A stretch of DNA of 64,000 nucleotides from Actinomycetospora sp. NBRC 106378 (GTDB lineage Bacteria; Actinomycetota; Actinomycetes; Mycobacteriales; Pseudonocardiaceae), in assembly GCF_030269685.1 (NCBI RefSeq), contig NZ_BSTT01000010.1, positions 124,001-188,000 of the forward strand, in the 5' to 3' direction. Made by a program: the position numbers and the translations under genes. This document shows positions 1 to 9,180 of this stretch, in pieces. Every line of letters starts with the position of its first letter. Within the stretch, counting starts at the first letter, position 1. Below the pieces are notes generated by a model. That model was not told the origin of the DNA. It saw only the letters and a list, made by a program, of their open reading frames with translations, and ran no database searches.

Positions 1-1
1 C

Positions 2-910
2 ACGGGGATGCTCGAGTCCTGCCTGACGCCCGACCTCGCCACCGAGATCACCCTGCAGCCCGTGCGCCGCTACGGGGTCGACGCCGCGATCCTCTTCTCC
101 GACATCGTCGTGCCGCTGCGCGTGGCGGGCATCGGGGTCGACATCGTGGCCGGGACCGGCCCCGTGATCGACGCCCCCGTGCGCACGGCCGCCGACGTCG
201 CGGCGCTGCCCGCGCTCGACCCGGGCCAGGCGGCCCCGGTCGCCGAGACGGTCCGGCAGCTCGTCGGCGAACTCGGCGACACGCCCCTCATCGGCTTCGC
301 CGGCGCCCCCTTCACCCTCGCCTCCTACCTCGTGGAGGGCGGCCCGAGCCGCAACCACGAGCGCACCAAGGCGCTGATGCACGCCGAGCCGGAGACCTGG
401 CACGCGCTGCTCGACCATCTCGCCGACCTCACGCTCACCTTCCTGCGCGTGCAGGTCGAGGCGGGCGTGGACGCGGTGCAGCTGTTCGACTCCTGGGCCG
501 GCGCCCTGTCCGAGCGCGACTACCGGGCGCTCGTGCTGCCGCACTCGGCGAAGGTCCTCGCGGGCCTGGCCGACGCCGGCGTGCCCCGGACCCACTTCGG
601 GGTCGGGACGGGGGAGCTGCTCGGCGCGATGGGCGAGGCCGGGGCGGACGTCGTCGGCGTCGACTGGCGCGTCCCGCTCGACGCCGCGGCCCGCCGCGCC
701 CCGGGCAAGGTGCTGCAGGGCAACCTCGACCCGGCCGTGCTCTTCGCGGGCCCCGAGGTCGTCGAGGCCGAGGTCCGGCGGATCGTCGCCGAGGGCCACG
801 CCGCGCCCGCCCACGTGTTCAACCTCGGCCACGGCGTGCTGCCCGAGACCGACCCGGACGCGCTGCTGCGCGTCGTCGAGACGGTGCACTCCCTGCCCGT
901 CCGCGCGTGA
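2..910 (+). CDS. hemE: Uroporphyrinogen decarboxylase, 5' end outside window
   Basis: Decarboxylates uroporphyrinogen III to coproporphyrinogen III in the cytoplasm. The reading frame is open from base 2, and the first in-frame ATG at 8 is internal: the family is about 350 residues and the N-terminal arginine-containing substrate loop is missing here. Seen in the retained part are the family segments PMLxxC-like near the left edge, [16 protein letters not shown], a VQLFDSWAG motif and the C-terminal NLGHGV motif with its conserved His. It is followed with a 4-base GTGA overlap by the porphyrinogen oxidase, so the two are translationally coupled in a heme operon. Confidence 0.95.
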   Translation, partial: TGMLESCLTPDLATEITLQPVRRYGVDAAILFSDIVVPLRVAGIGVDIVAGTGPVIDAPVRTAADVAALPALDPGQAAPVAETVRQLVGELGDTPLIGFAGAPFTLASYLVEGGPSRNHERTKALMHAEPETWHALLDHLADLTLTFLRVQVEAGVDAVQLFDSWAGALSERDYRALVLPHSAKVLAGLADAGVPRTHFGVGTGELLGAMGEAGADVVGVDWRVPLDAAARRAPGKVLQGNLDPAVLFAGPEVVEAEVRRIVAEGHAAPAHVFNLGHGVLPETDPDALLRVVETVHSLPVRA

Positions 911-2334
911 CCACGGCTCCTGCGCCGCGCGTCGTCGTGGTCGGCGGTGGGGTCGCCGGGCTCGCGGCCGCGCACCGGCTGCGCACGACCCTCGGCGACG
1001 CCGCGGAGATCGTCGTCCTCGAGTCCGCGCGTGTGCTCGGCGGCAAGCTCGCCGCGGTCGAGCTCGGCGGGCTGCGGGTCGACGTGGGGGCGGAGGCGTT
1101 CCTCGCCCGGCGCCCCGAGGCGTCCGACCGGCTGGTCGAGCTGGGGTTGTCCGACGACCTCGTGCATCCCTCCGGTGCCTCCTCCGGCATCCGTGCCGGG
1201 GGCGCCACCCACGCGATGCCCCCGCGGACGGTGATGGGGGTCCCCGCCGACCCACCCGCCGTCGGGACCCTCCTCTCGGATGCCGGGCGGGCGGCGCTGG
1301 ACACGGACGCCCGGCTCGGCCCGGTCGCGTGGGACGGCGACGACAGCGTCGGGGGGCTGGTCCGCGCCCGTCTCGGGGACGAGGTCGCGGACCGCCTGGT
1401 CGACCCGCTGCTCGGCGGCGTCTACTCGGGCCGCGCGGACGGCCTCGGGGTGCGCGCCACGGTCCCGGCGCTGGCCGCGGCCCTCGACCGCGACCCGTCG
1501 TCGCTCGTCGCCGCCGCCCGCGCTGCGCTCCCGGGCGGCACGACCCCGCCGGGCCCCGTGTTCGGGACGCTGCGGACCTCGTTGGCCGACCTGCCGGCCG
1601 CCCTCGCCGTGGCCGCCCGCGCCGAGGTACGTCTCGCGCGCACCGTGACGGCGCTGGAGCACCACGGCACCGGGTGGCGGGTGGTGGCCGCGGGACCCGC
1701 CGGGACCGGGACGACGGACGCCGACGCGGTCGTCCTCGCGGTGCCCGCCCCGGCGCTGCGGCGGCTGCTCGTCGACGTCGCCCCGGACGCGTCGGCCGCC
1801 GCAGCGGGCATCGAGCTGGCGTCCTCCGCCGTCGTCGCGCTGGCCCTGCCGCCGGACACCGACCTCGGCACGCGCTCCGGGGTGCTGATCGGGTCGGGGG
1901 AGCGGCGGCCGGACGGGACCCCGTGGACGATCAAGGCCGTCACCGTGTCGTCGGTGAAGTGGCCGCACCTCGTGGGCGAGGAGGCCGTGGTGCTGCGGGC
2001 CTCCATCGGGCGGTACGGGGAGAACGACGTCCTGCAGCGCGACGACGACGAGCTCGTGGCCGCGGCCCGGTCCGACCTCGCGGCGCTGCTCGGGCTGACC
2101 GCCGAGCCGGTGGAGACGGTCGTCGCGCGCTGGGGCGGCGGGCTGCCGCAGTACGGCGTCGGACACGGCGCCCGCGCGGCACGCCTGGAGGCGCTGCCGC
2201 CCGGGCTGGCGGTGGCGGGGGCCGCGCTGCACGGGGTGGGCGTGCCCGCGTGCCTGGCGACGGGAGACGCGGCGGCCGCGCGGATCGCGGCGCACCTCGC
2301 CGCCTCCCGCACGAGGGGAACCCTCGCGCCGTAG
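907..2334 (+). CDS. hemY: Protoporphyrinogen/coproporphyrinogen III oxidase
   Basis: FAD-dependent oxidase of the HemG/HemY (CgoX) type. The N-terminal dinucleotide-binding motif [13 protein letters not shown] lies at about residues 14-26, and the C-terminal FAD segment ([16 protein letters not shown]) near residue 440. The 475-residue length is normal. The start is GTG at 907, overlapping the hemE stop. Because hemQ follows directly, the likely reaction here is coproporphyrinogen III to coproporphyrin III (coproporphyrin-dependent route) rather than protoporphyrinogen oxidation; that is inferred from context and known actinobacterial pathways, not from a residue I can point to. The alternative symbol is cgoX. 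Confidence 0.93.
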   Translation: MTTAPAPRVVVVGGGVAGLAAAHRLRTTLGDAAEIVVLESARVLGGKLAAVELGGLRVDVGAEAFLARRPEASDRLVELGLSDDLVHPSGASSGIRAGGATHAMPPRTVMGVPADPPAVGTLLSDAGRAALDTDARLGPVAWDGDDSVGGLVRARLGDEVADRLVDPLLGGVYSGRADGLGVRATVPALAAALDRDPSSLVAAARAALPGGTTPPGPVFGTLRTSLADLPAALAVAARAEVRLARTVTALEHHGTGWRVVAAGPAGTGTTDADAVVLAVPAPALRRLLVDVAPDASAAAAGIELASSAVVALALPPDTDLGTRSGVLIGSGERRPDGTPWTIKAVTVSSVKWPHLVGEEAVVLRASIGRYGENDVLQRDDDELVAAARSDLAALLGLTAEPVETVVARWGGGLPQYGVGHGARAARLEALPPGLAVAGAALHGVGVPACLATGDAAAARIAAHLAASRTRGTLAP

Positions 2335-2379
2335 GAGCGCTCGGATCCTCCCCTCACGGCTGCGTGGCACCATGGACCC

Positions 2380-3069
2380 GTGGCCAGGCTGAACTACGAC
2401 GAGCTGAACTCGACGATCCGCTACGCCATGTGGTCGGTGTTCCGCACCGACCCGGCGAAGCTCGGTGAGGACCGGCGCGACGCCGCCGAGGAGTTCGCCG
2501 CCGTGATCGACGAGCAGGAGGCCAAGGGCGTCGTCGTCCGCGGGGTGTACGACCTCGCGGGCATGCGCGCCGACGCCGACTGGATGGTGTGGACGCACGC
2601 GCAGGACGTCGAGGCGCTGCAGGCCACCTACACCGCGCTGCGCCGCACCGCGCTCGGCCGGGCCTCGGAGCCGGTGTGGTCGAACACCGCCCTGCACCGG
2701 CCGGCGGAGTTCAACAAGAGCCACGTGCCGGCGTTCATCGCGGGCGAGGAGCCGAAGGGCTACCTCTGCCTCTACCCCTTCGTGCGCTCGCTGGACTGGT
2801 ACCTGCTGCCCGATCCCGAGCGGCGCCAGATGCTGGCCGACCACGGCAAGGCCGCCCGCGGGTACGCCGACGTCCGCGCCAACACCGTCCCGGCCTTCGC
2901 GCTCGGTGACTACGAGTGGATCCTCGCGTTCGAGGCCGACCAGCTCGACCGGATCGTCGACCTGATGCGCGACCTGCGCGCCACCGAGGCCCGCCGGCAC
3001 GTGCGCGAGGAGGTCCCGTTCTTCACCGGCCCGCGGGTCGAGCCCGGCGCCCTGCTCGCCCTCTCGTGA
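2380..3069 (+). CDS. hemQ: Coproheme decarboxylase HemQ (chlorite dismutase fold)
   Basis: Converts iron-coproporphyrin III (coproheme) to heme b by two oxidative decarboxylations using hydrogen peroxide; last step of the coproporphyrin-dependent pathway used by Actinobacteria and Firmicutes. The 229-residue protein starts [10 protein letters not shown] and has the AMWSVFR segment, the [15 protein letters not shown] strand and the [11 protein letters not shown] segment typical of this family. The start is a GTG 45 bases after the hemY stop. It completes a hemE-hemY-hemQ order and is followed by an SDR gene that overlaps it by 4 bases. Confidence 0.93.
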   Translation: MARLNYDELNSTIRYAMWSVFRTDPAKLGEDRRDAAEEFAAVIDEQEAKGVVVRGVYDLAGMRADADWMVWTHAQDVEALQATYTALRRTALGRASEPVWSNTALHRPAEFNKSHVPAFIAGEEPKGYLCLYPFVRSLDWYLLPDPERRQMLADHGKAARGYADVRANTVPAFALGDYEWILAFEADQLDRIVDLMRDLRATEARRHVREEVPFFTGPRVEPGALLALS

Positions 3070-3806
3070 CGGGCCTCGCTCCGGGGACCCGTGCCGTCGT
3101 CACCGGCGCGAGCCGCGGCATCGGCCGCGCCGAGGCGCTGGCCCTGGCGGGGGAGGGTGCCCGCGTCGTCGTGGGGTACGGCCGCAGCGCGAACGCGGCG
3201 GACGCCGTCGTCGCGGAGATCGTCGCCGGCGGGGGCGAGGCGTACGCCGTCGCCGCCGACATGGCCGACCCGGCCGCCGTGACGGCCCTCATGGACCGGG
3301 CGGCCGAGCTGCTCGGCGGGATCGACGTGCTCGTCTCCAACGCCGGCATCGAGCACTTCGGTGCGCTCGGCACGATCGGCGCCGAGGAGTTCGACCAGGT
3401 CTTCGCGGTGAACGCCCGCGGTCAGCTCCTCGCGGTGCAGGCCGCGGCTGCGCACATGGGTCCCGGCGGCCGGATCGTCTGCACCTCGTCGATCGCCGCC
3501 TCCACCCCCGTGCCCGGGCACGCGCTCTACGCCGGCTCGAAGGCCGCCGTCGAGGCGATGGTGAAGGTCCTCGCGCTCGACCTCGTGCCGCGGGGCATCA
3601 CGATCAACGCCATCGCCCCCGGCGGCACCACGAGCGACATGTCGGCCGAGAACGGGAAGCACTACGCCAACGACCTCGCGCCGATCGCCTGGCCGATGGG
3701 CCGCTACGGCGAGCCGGAGGACATCACGCCGCTGGTCCGCTTCCTCGCCTCGCCGGAGAGCGGCTGGATGACCGGTCAGACGCTGCGCATCTCGGGCGGC
3801 CAGTAG
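3066..3806 (+). CDS. Short-chain dehydrogenase/reductase, coupled to hemQ
   Basis: Classical SDR of 246 residues, probably an NADP-type 3-oxoacyl-ACP-reductase-like oxidoreductase. Seen: the TGASRGIG cofactor loop near the N-terminus, NAG (SNAGIEHFG), the catalytic Ser segment (CTSSIAA) and YxxxK (YAGSK), and a C-terminal SGGQ end. The start is the GTG that overlaps the hemQ stop (GTGA), so it is in the heme operon although no heme step requires an SDR. An upstream in-frame GTG near 2916 would lie inside hemQ and adds only low-complexity Arg/Pro sequence, so I reject it. Substrate unknown. Confidence 0.9.
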   Translation: MTGLAPGTRAVVTGASRGIGRAEALALAGEGARVVVGYGRSANAADAVVAEIVAGGGEAYAVAADMADPAAVTALMDRAAELLGGIDVLVSNAGIEHFGALGTIGAEEFDQVFAVNARGQLLAVQAAAAHMGPGGRIVCTSSIAASTPVPGHALYAGSKAAVEAMVKVLALDLVPRGITINAIAPGGTTSDMSAENGKHYANDLAPIAWPMGRYGEPEDITPLVRFLASPESGWMTGQTLRISGGQ

Positions 3807-3841
3807 TTCCCGGGGCCGACCCGGGGGGCCAGGATGGCGCG

Positions 3842-5194
3842 GTGACCCGGCACGCCGACCTGTCCCCCCTCGGGATCGACGACGACGAGGCCCGCACCGG
3901 CTTCATCGTCGACACCCTCACCGACGCCTTCGCCGACCTCATGACGGCGAGCCCCGCGGCGTTCCGGTCGAAGTTCCGGAAGATGGCCGCCGACCCGTTC
4001 GCGTTCTACCGGGGCAGCGCGTGCCTGTTCTACGCGGACGTGGTGCGGCTCGAGGACCCGTGGGTCGACGAGCGCACCGCGCGGGTGTGGATCCAGGGCG
4101 ACCTGCACGCCGAGAACTTCGGCACGTACATGGACGGCGACGGCGCGCTGGTCTTCGCGCTGAACGACTTCGACGAGTCCTACCTGGGCGCGTTCACGTG
4201 GGACCTGCGCCGGCTCGTGGCGAGCGTGGCGCTGCTCGGCTGGTCGAAGGCGTTCTCGGACGCCACGGTGTCCCGTCTGGTGACCACCTACGTCCGGGCC
4301 TACCTCGCCGCCCTGCGGTCCTTCCACGGCAACGCCGGCGAGCTCACCCACGCGCTGCGGCGTTCCGGGACCGAGGGCGCGGTCCGGGACGCGCTGCAGC
4401 GGTCCCGGGAGTCGAGCCGCGAGGCGCTGCTCGCCCGGGTCACCGAGATCGAGGGCGACGACCGGGTCTTCCGCCCCGGACCCGGGGTGCGGCGGCTCGA
4501 CGCGGGGGAGCGGGCGGAGGTGGAGGAGGCGTTCCGGCGGTACCTCGACACGATCCCCGCGGACAAGCGGCTCCCGGACGTCGCGTACGAGGTCGTCGAC
4601 GTCGTCGGGCGCAGCGGGTTCGGCATCGGCAGCGCCGGGCTGCCCGCCTACAACGTGCTCGTCGAGGGCTTCAACGAGGCCCTCGACAACGACGTCGTCA
4701 TCAGCATGAAGCAGGCCGTCGTCGCGGCGCCGAGCCGGGTGGTCACCGACGAGCGGGTCGCGTCGGCGTTCGTCCACCACGGCCAGCGCACCGCGTTGTC
4801 GCAGCGGGCGCTGCAGGCGCACGCCGACCGGTTGCTCGGCTGGACCGAGCTGCGCGGGGTCGGCTACGTCGTCTCCGAGCTCTCACCGTACGAGGCGGAC
4901 CTGGACTGGGACGACGTCACCGAGCCCGACGACGTCGCGAAGGTCCTCGGCCACCTCGGCCACGCGACCGCCCGCGCGCACGCGGTGGCGGACCGCGACG
5001 CCGAGGACGCGGACCTCGTCGGTTTCCAGGTCGAGGACGCCGTGCTCGAGGTGGTGGGCGGCCGGGAGGACGACTTCGTCGCCGACCTCGTCGGCTTCGC
5101 CCACGCCTACGCGCGCGTGGTCCGCGACGACCACCGGCGGTTCGTCGAGGCGTTCCGCTCCGACCGCATCCCCGGGGTGACGGGGACGGCCTGA
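3842..5194 (+). CDS. DUF2252 family protein (kinase-like fold)
   Basis: 450-residue DUF2252 protein. The segment WIQGDLHAENFG followed about 20 residues later by NDFDESYLG resembles the catalytic GDxHxxN and metal-binding DxD elements of aminoglycoside-phosphotransferase-type kinases, so a phosphotransferase activity is plausible but unproven. It starts at a GTG 35 bases after the SDR, with no strong ribosome binding site in front. It may be co-transcribed with the heme operon or lie alone. Its substrate is unknown in the family as far as I know. Confidence 0.85.
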   Translation: MTRHADLSPLGIDDDEARTGFIVDTLTDAFADLMTASPAAFRSKFRKMAADPFAFYRGSACLFYADVVRLEDPWVDERTARVWIQGDLHAENFGTYMDGDGALVFALNDFDESYLGAFTWDLRRLVASVALLGWSKAFSDATVSRLVTTYVRAYLAALRSFHGNAGELTHALRRSGTEGAVRDALQRSRESSREALLARVTEIEGDDRVFRPGPGVRRLDAGERAEVEEAFRRYLDTIPADKRLPDVAYEVVDVVGRSGFGIGSAGLPAYNVLVEGFNEALDNDVVISMKQAVVAAPSRVVTDERVASAFVHHGQRTALSQRALQAHADRLLGWTELRGVGYVVSELSPYEADLDWDDVTEPDDVAKVLGHLGHATARAHAVADRDAEDADLVGFQVEDAVLEVVGGREDDFVADLVGFAHAYARVVRDDHRRFVEAFRSDRIPGVTGTA

Positions 5195-5222
5195 GAGCGG
5201 CCGCCGCCGTCGTCGGGAAGGG

Positions 5223-5642
5223 TCAGGCCTTCGGCTCGAGCGTGAGCGAGACCGAGTTCATGCAGTACCGGTCGTCGGTGGGGGTGCCGTAGCCCTCGCC
5301 GTGGAAGACGTGACCCAGGTGCGAGTGGCAGGTGCCGCAGAGCACCTCGACGCGCCGCATCCCCATCGTGGAGTCCTCGCGGAGGATGACGTTGTCGTCG
5401 CCCGACGGGGCGTAGAACGACGGCCACCCGCAGTGGCTCGCGAACTTGGTCTCCGAGCGGAACAGCTCCGCGCCGCACGCGCGGCAGTGGTAGACGCCCT
5501 CGGTGAACGTCTCGTCGTACTCGCCGGTGAACGGCCGCTCGGTGCCGGCCTGGCGCAGGACGTGGTACTCCTCGGGCGAGAGCTGCTCCCGCCACTCGGC
5601 GTCGGACTTCTCGACCTTCGGCTTGCCGATCGCACTGCTCAT
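5223..5642 (-). CDS. msrB: Peptide-methionine (R)-S-oxide reductase MsrB
   Basis: Reduces methionine-R-sulfoxide in oxidised proteins, cytoplasmic. The 139-residue sequence has both zinc-binding CxxC pairs (C53/C56 in YHCRACG and C102/C105 in CGTC) and the C-terminal catalytic Cys127 in RYCMNSVSL. It reads on the minus strand, ending 28 bases from the DUF2252 stop (convergent). Followed at 5' side by a small membrane protein gene in the same direction, 19 bases apart. Confidence 0.96.
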   Translation of the reverse strand: MSSAIGKPKVEKSDAEWREQLSPEEYHVLRQAGTERPFTGEYDETFTEGVYHCRACGAELFRSETKFASHCGWPSFYAPSGDDNVILREDSTMGMRRVEVLCGTCHSHLGHVFHGEGYGTPTDDRYCMNSVSLTLEPKA

Positions 5643-5661
5643 GCGTCCAGGCTAATACGGT

Positions 5662-5964
5662 TCAGCCACCCAGGTAGGTGGCGAGCACGAACTCCAGGAC
5701 GCCGTAGATCACGTAGCCCGTGCCGAGCAGCACGAGCACCACGAGCAGCCACGCGGCCCACCGCTGCAGGCCGCCGATGCGGTTGGCCGACTCGGCGAAG
5801 TCGCGCACGCCGTTCAACTCGCCCTCGACGGTGAACATGGGGCGGACCCGCTCCATGCGGTCGAGGTGCTCGGCGAACGCGCGCGCCTCCGGGTCGTCGG
5901 GGTCGAGGCCGACGAGGTCGTCGTGGAACCGGCGTGCCGGATCCGGACGAGCAGCCCAGGTCAT
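5662..5964 (-). CDS. Small single-pass membrane protein, function unknown
   Basis: A 100-residue protein with an acidic/charged cytosolic-looking N-terminal half (residues 1-68) and one strong C-terminal membrane segment (about residues 70-92, AWLLVVLVLLGTGYVIYG). I do not recognise a named family. It lies directly upstream of msrB on the same strand and its start is only 24 bases from the divergent PolD start, so both must use promoters inside or very close to the neighbouring gene. Confidence 0.6.
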   Translation of the reverse strand: MTWAARPDPARRFHDDLVGLDPDDPEARAFAEHLDRMERVRPMFTVEGELNGVRDFAESANRIGGLQRWAAWLLVVLVLLGTGYVIYGVLEFVLATYLGG

Positions 5965-5988
5965 GGCGCCACGGTAGCCTTCCCGGCC

Positions 5989-7020
5989 GTGGCGCGGTCA
6001 GCGGCGGTGGAACTCGAGGTCGGCGGGCGCGAGGTGCGCGTCTCCAACCCCGACAAGGTCTACTTCCCCGAGGCCGGGATCACGAAGCGGCAGGTGGTCG
6101 AGTACTACGTCGGCGTCGCCGAGCCCCTGCTGGGGGCGCTGCGCGACCGGCCCACGCACCTCAAGCGCTTCGTCGACGGCGTGACCGGCGAGTTCTTCTA
6201 CCAGAAGCGGCTGGCCAAGGGCGCTCCCGACTACGTCGAGACCGTGCAGGTGCGCTTCCCCTCCGGACGCGCGGCCGACGTGCTGTGCCCGACCGAGCCC
6301 GCCGTCCTCGCGTGGGCGGCCAACCTCGGCACCTTCGACTTCCACCCCTGGCCGGTGCGCCGCCCGCAGGTCGACGCGCCCGACGAGCTGCGCATCGACC
6401 TCGACCCCCAGCCCGGCACCGACTTCGCCGATGCGGCCGTGGTCGCGGCGACGCTGCGCGAGGTGCTCGACGACGCCGGGCTCGTGGGCCGGCCGAAGAC
6501 CTCCGGCGGCCGCGGCATCCACGTCATGGTCCCGATCCGCGCGGAGTGGGACTTCGTCGCCGTCCGCCGCTGCGTCATCGCGATCGGCCGCGAGGTGTGC
6601 CGGCGGCTGCCCGACGCTGCCACCGTGGACTGGTGGAAGGAGGAACGCGGCGAGCGCGTGTTCCTCGACTTCAACCAGGCCGCCCGGGACCGGACGATCG
6701 CCTCCGCCTGGTCGGTCCGGGGTACGCCGCGTGCCACCGTCTCCTTCCCACTCACCTGGGCCGACCTGCCCGACGCCGAGCCCGACGACTTCACGGTGCT
6801 CACCGTGCCCGGCCTGTACGCCGAGCGCGGCGACGCGCACGCGGGCCTGCACGACGACCCCGCCGGCCTCGAGACCGCGCTCGAGTGGGTCGAGCGCGAC
6901 CAGCGCGACCACGGGCTCGGGGACCTGCCCTATCCCCCCGAGTACCCCAAGATGCCCGGCGAGCCGAAGCGGGTGCAGCCCTCGAAGGCGCGCGCGGACA
7001 CCACGGGCAAGCAGGTCTAG
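5989..7020 (+). CDS. PolD: LigD-type polymerase/primase domain, stand-alone
   Basis: Archaeo-eukaryotic-primase-fold polymerase that corresponds to the polymerase domain of LigD and fills gaps during non-homologous end joining or base-excision repair. Seen in 343 residues: the N-terminal SNPDKVYFPEAG segment, the metal-binding DLDPQPG, the SGGRGIHVMVP His motif, and the FLDFNQAARDRTIASAWSVRG segment. No ligase or nuclease domain is attached; a separate LigC-type ligase is at 50.2 kb. The start is GTG 5989 (VARSAAVELEV), since upstream in-frame codons lie in the divergent membrane-protein gene. Its stop shares the palindrome CTAG with the convergent PfkB gene. Confidence 0.9.
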   Translation: MARSAAVELEVGGREVRVSNPDKVYFPEAGITKRQVVEYYVGVAEPLLGALRDRPTHLKRFVDGVTGEFFYQKRLAKGAPDYVETVQVRFPSGRAADVLCPTEPAVLAWAANLGTFDFHPWPVRRPQVDAPDELRIDLDPQPGTDFADAAVVAATLREVLDDAGLVGRPKTSGGRGIHVMVPIRAEWDFVAVRRCVIAIGREVCRRLPDAATVDWWKEERGERVFLDFNQAARDRTIASAWSVRGTPRATVSFPLTWADLPDAEPDDFTVLTVPGLYAERGDAHAGLHDDPAGLETALEWVERDQRDHGLGDLPYPPEYPKMPGEPKRVQPSKARADTTGKQV

Positions 7021-7820
7021 TCCTCCAGCGCCGCCTGCAGGGCGTCCCCCGTCGGCAGGCTCTCCCGCCGCCCGGGCGTGCCCACGGCCAGCCCGGCGGC
7101 GACGACGGCGACGGGGAGCGCGTCCTCCAGGTCCTCCCCGGCGGCGAGCAGCGTGGCGAGCGCCCCGAGCAGGGCACCCTTCGCCCCGGCCGGATCGACC
7201 ACGGTGACCGGGTGCGCCGGGAGCCGCCGCACCCGGCCGTCGTCGGCGAGCAGCACCCCCTCCGCCCCGAGCGTCACGACGACGGGGGCGCCGCTCCACG
7301 AGTGCAGCGTCGCCACGGCCTCGGCGGCCGGTCGGTCCGCGGCCTCCTGACCGGCCCCGCGGCGCACGAGGTCGGCGAGCTCCCCGGCGTCCGGGGTGAG
7401 CACGGCACCGAGGTCGAGCAGGCCGACCACCGTGGGGATCACGGGGTCCGGGTCCACCACGCAGCGGACGTGGCGCTGCGCCGCCGTGCCGATCGCCGCC
7501 GCCACCACGGCGGCCGACTGGTCGGTCCCGACCAGCACCGCGCCCACCCCGTCGACGGCCTCCAGCGTCTCGCGGACCGGGTCGGCGTCGAGATGGTCGT
7601 CGGTGGTCACCGCGTCGACCCCGACGCCCTCGGCGGCCAGCTCGTCGCGGACGTGCCGGTCGGCGGCCGTGCCGATCATCCGCACGTCGGCGCCGAGCCG
7701 GGCCGCCGCGACCGCGGCATCCGCGGCGGTCCCGGGCACCGCCCCGACCACCGCGACGACCGGTGCCCCTCCGGGTTCGCTCACACGGGCATCCTGGCCC
7801 GCGGCGGGAGCGGTTGTCAT
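7017..7820 (-). CDS. PfkB/ribokinase-fold protein lacking catalytic Asp
   Basis: A 267-residue protein with the ribokinase fold outline: N-terminal VVAVVGAVPG strand, TLGAEGVLLAD segment and a C-terminal anion-hole region. Functional PfkB kinases carry DTxGAGD, whose last Asp is the catalytic base. Here residues 209-216 read DPAGAKGA, so the catalytic Asp is Gly215 and the anion-hole Gly214 is Lys. I therefore expect no normal sugar-kinase activity; binding, regulatory or a diverged reaction are possible. It is convergent with PolD (stops share CTAG) and divergent from serA. Confidence 0.75.
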   Translation of the reverse strand: MTTAPAAGQDARVSEPGGAPVVAVVGAVPGTAADAAVAAARLGADVRMIGTAADRHVRDELAAEGVGVDAVTTDDHLDADPVRETLEAVDGVGAVLVGTDQSAAVVAAAIGTAAQRHVRCVVDPDPVIPTVVGLLDLGAVLTPDAGELADLVRRGAGQEAADRPAAEAVATLHSWSGAPVVVTLGAEGVLLADDGRVRRLPAHPVTVVDPAGAKGALLGALATLLAAGEDLEDALPVAVVAAGLAVGTPGRRESLPTGDALQAALED

Positions 7821-7938
7821 GATCGTCGAGCATCTGCCGCCGTGACCCGACGTCGTGAAACGGTGGCGGCAACGTGACCTGCGTCGCGTCCGGTACGCCC
7901 TTTCGGCCGGTCAGCGGCGTGCGCCCGGCCGAAGGGGG

Positions 7939-7967
7939 CCGACAGGGACGGGGGACGCGCCTAGGGT
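7939..7967 (+). promoter_or_regulatory. Likely leaderless promoter of serA
   Basis: A -35-like CCGACA (7939-7944) and a -10-like TAGGGT (7962-7967) are 17 bases apart. The serA GTG begins 7 bases after the -10 element, where transcription would start, and no Shine-Dalgarno sequence precedes it. This fits a leaderless mRNA, which is common in actinobacteria. Assigned by inspection only. Confidence 0.45.
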
Positions 7968-7974
7968 GCTCCGG

Positions 7975-9180
7975 GTGAAGGTGCTCCTGCTCGAGAACAT
8001 CCACCCGACCGCTGCCGAGGCGTTCCGCCGCGCCGGACTCGAGGTCGACGTCCGGCCCGGGTCCCTGTCCGGTCCGGAGCTCGTCGACGCGCTCGCGGGG
8101 GTGTCCCTGCTCGGGATCCGCTCCAACACCACCGTCACCGCCGAGGTCCTCGACGCGGGCACGGACCTGCTCGCGGTCGGCTGCTTCTGCATCGGGACCA
8201 ACCAGGTCGACCTCGCCGCGGCCGCCGAGCGCGGGATCGCGGTGTTCAACGCGCCGTTCTCCAACACGCGCAGCGTCGTCGAGCTCGTCCTCGGCGAGAT
8301 CATCGCGCTCGCCCGGCGGCTCCCCGAGAAGACGCAGCGGATGCACGAGGGGGTCTGGGACAAGTCGGCGAAGGGCAGTCACGAGATCCGGCGCCGGACG
8401 CTCGGCATCGTCGGCTACGGCAACATCGGCACGCAGCTGTCGAACGTCGCCGAGGCGGTGGGCCTGCGCGTGATCTTCTTCGACACGGCCGACCGGCTCG
8501 CGCACGGCAACGCGACCCGCGTCGGCTCGCTGGAGGAGCTGCTCGCCGAGGCCGACGTGGTCAGCCTCCACGTCGACGGCCGCCCGGGGAACGCGGGCCT
8601 GTTCGGCGCCGAGCAGTTCGCCGCGATGAAGCCGCGGTCGATCTTCATCAACGCCTCGCGCGGCATGGTCGTCGACTACGAGGCGCTGCGCGAGAACATC
8701 CTGTCCGGCCACGTCGCGGGCGCGGCCATCGACGTGTTCCCGGTCGAGCCGAAGGCCCAGGGCGACGCGTTCGAGTCGCCGTTGCGGGGGCTCGACAACG
8801 TCATCCTCACCCCGCACGTCGGCGGCTCGACCGCCGAGGCGCAGGAGGAGATCGGGCACTTCGTGTCCACCAAGCTCCTGGGCTTCGTGGGTGGCGGGTC
8901 GACGGCGCTGTCGGTCAACCTCCCCGAGGTCATGCCGCCGAATCCGCCCGGCGCCTACCGCATGGGCTACCTGCACTCCAGCGAGCCGGGCGTCCTGGCG
9001 GGCCTGAACAAGCTGCTCGCGGACAGCGGCGCCAACGTGATCGGACAGGCGCTGTCGACGCGTGGCGAGCAGGGCTACGTCGTCACCGACACCGACAAGC
9101 CGCTGGCCGAGCAGGTGCTGACCGAGCTCGAGCGCGCGCCGCAGACCCTGTGGCTGCGGTTCTGGGAGCCTCAGGTCTGA
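7975..9180 (+). CDS. serA: D-3-phosphoglycerate dehydrogenase (ACT-domain form)
   Basis: First step of serine synthesis: 3-phosphoglycerate to 3-phosphohydroxypyruvate with NAD. The 401-residue protein has the Rossmann motif GYGNIGTQ, the catalytic Arg in NASRGMVVD, Glu in the [10 protein letters not shown] loop and His in LTPHVGGST, and a C-terminal ACT domain ([22 protein letters not shown]) that in the family senses serine. This is the 410-residue E. coli type rather than the longer mycobacterial type. I chose GTG 7975 because family members begin at KVLLLENIH; upstream residues are Arg-rich non-homologous sequence and a -10 element sits there. Confidence 0.93.
   Translation: MKVLLLENIHPTAAEAFRRAGLEVDVRPGSLSGPELVDALAGVSLLGIRSNTTVTAEVLDAGTDLLAVGCFCIGTNQVDLAAAAERGIAVFNAPFSNTRSVVELVLGEIIALARRLPEKTQRMHEGVWDKSAKGSHEIRRRTLGIVGYGNIGTQLSNVAEAVGLRVIFFDTADRLAHGNATRVGSLEELLAEADVVSLHVDGRPGNAGLFGAEQFAAMKPRSIFINASRGMVVDYEALRENILSGHVAGAAIDVFPVEPKAQGDAFESPLRGLDNVILTPHVGGSTAEAQEEIGHFVSTKLLGFVGGGSTALSVNLPEVMPPNPPGAYRMGYLHSSEPGVLAGLNKLLADSGANVIGQALSTRGEQGYVVTDTDKPLAEQVLTELERAPQTLWLRFWEPQV

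Noticed and set aside
520-3000. Long minus-strand open frame opposite hemE/hemY/hemQ
   Set aside because: High-GC shadow: Arg/Gly/Pro/Val-rich with no domain, fully opposite three recognised genes.
2916-3065. Upstream in-frame start of the SDR gene
   Set aside because: Lies within hemQ and encodes Arg/Pro-rich shadow sequence before the true SDR N-terminus.
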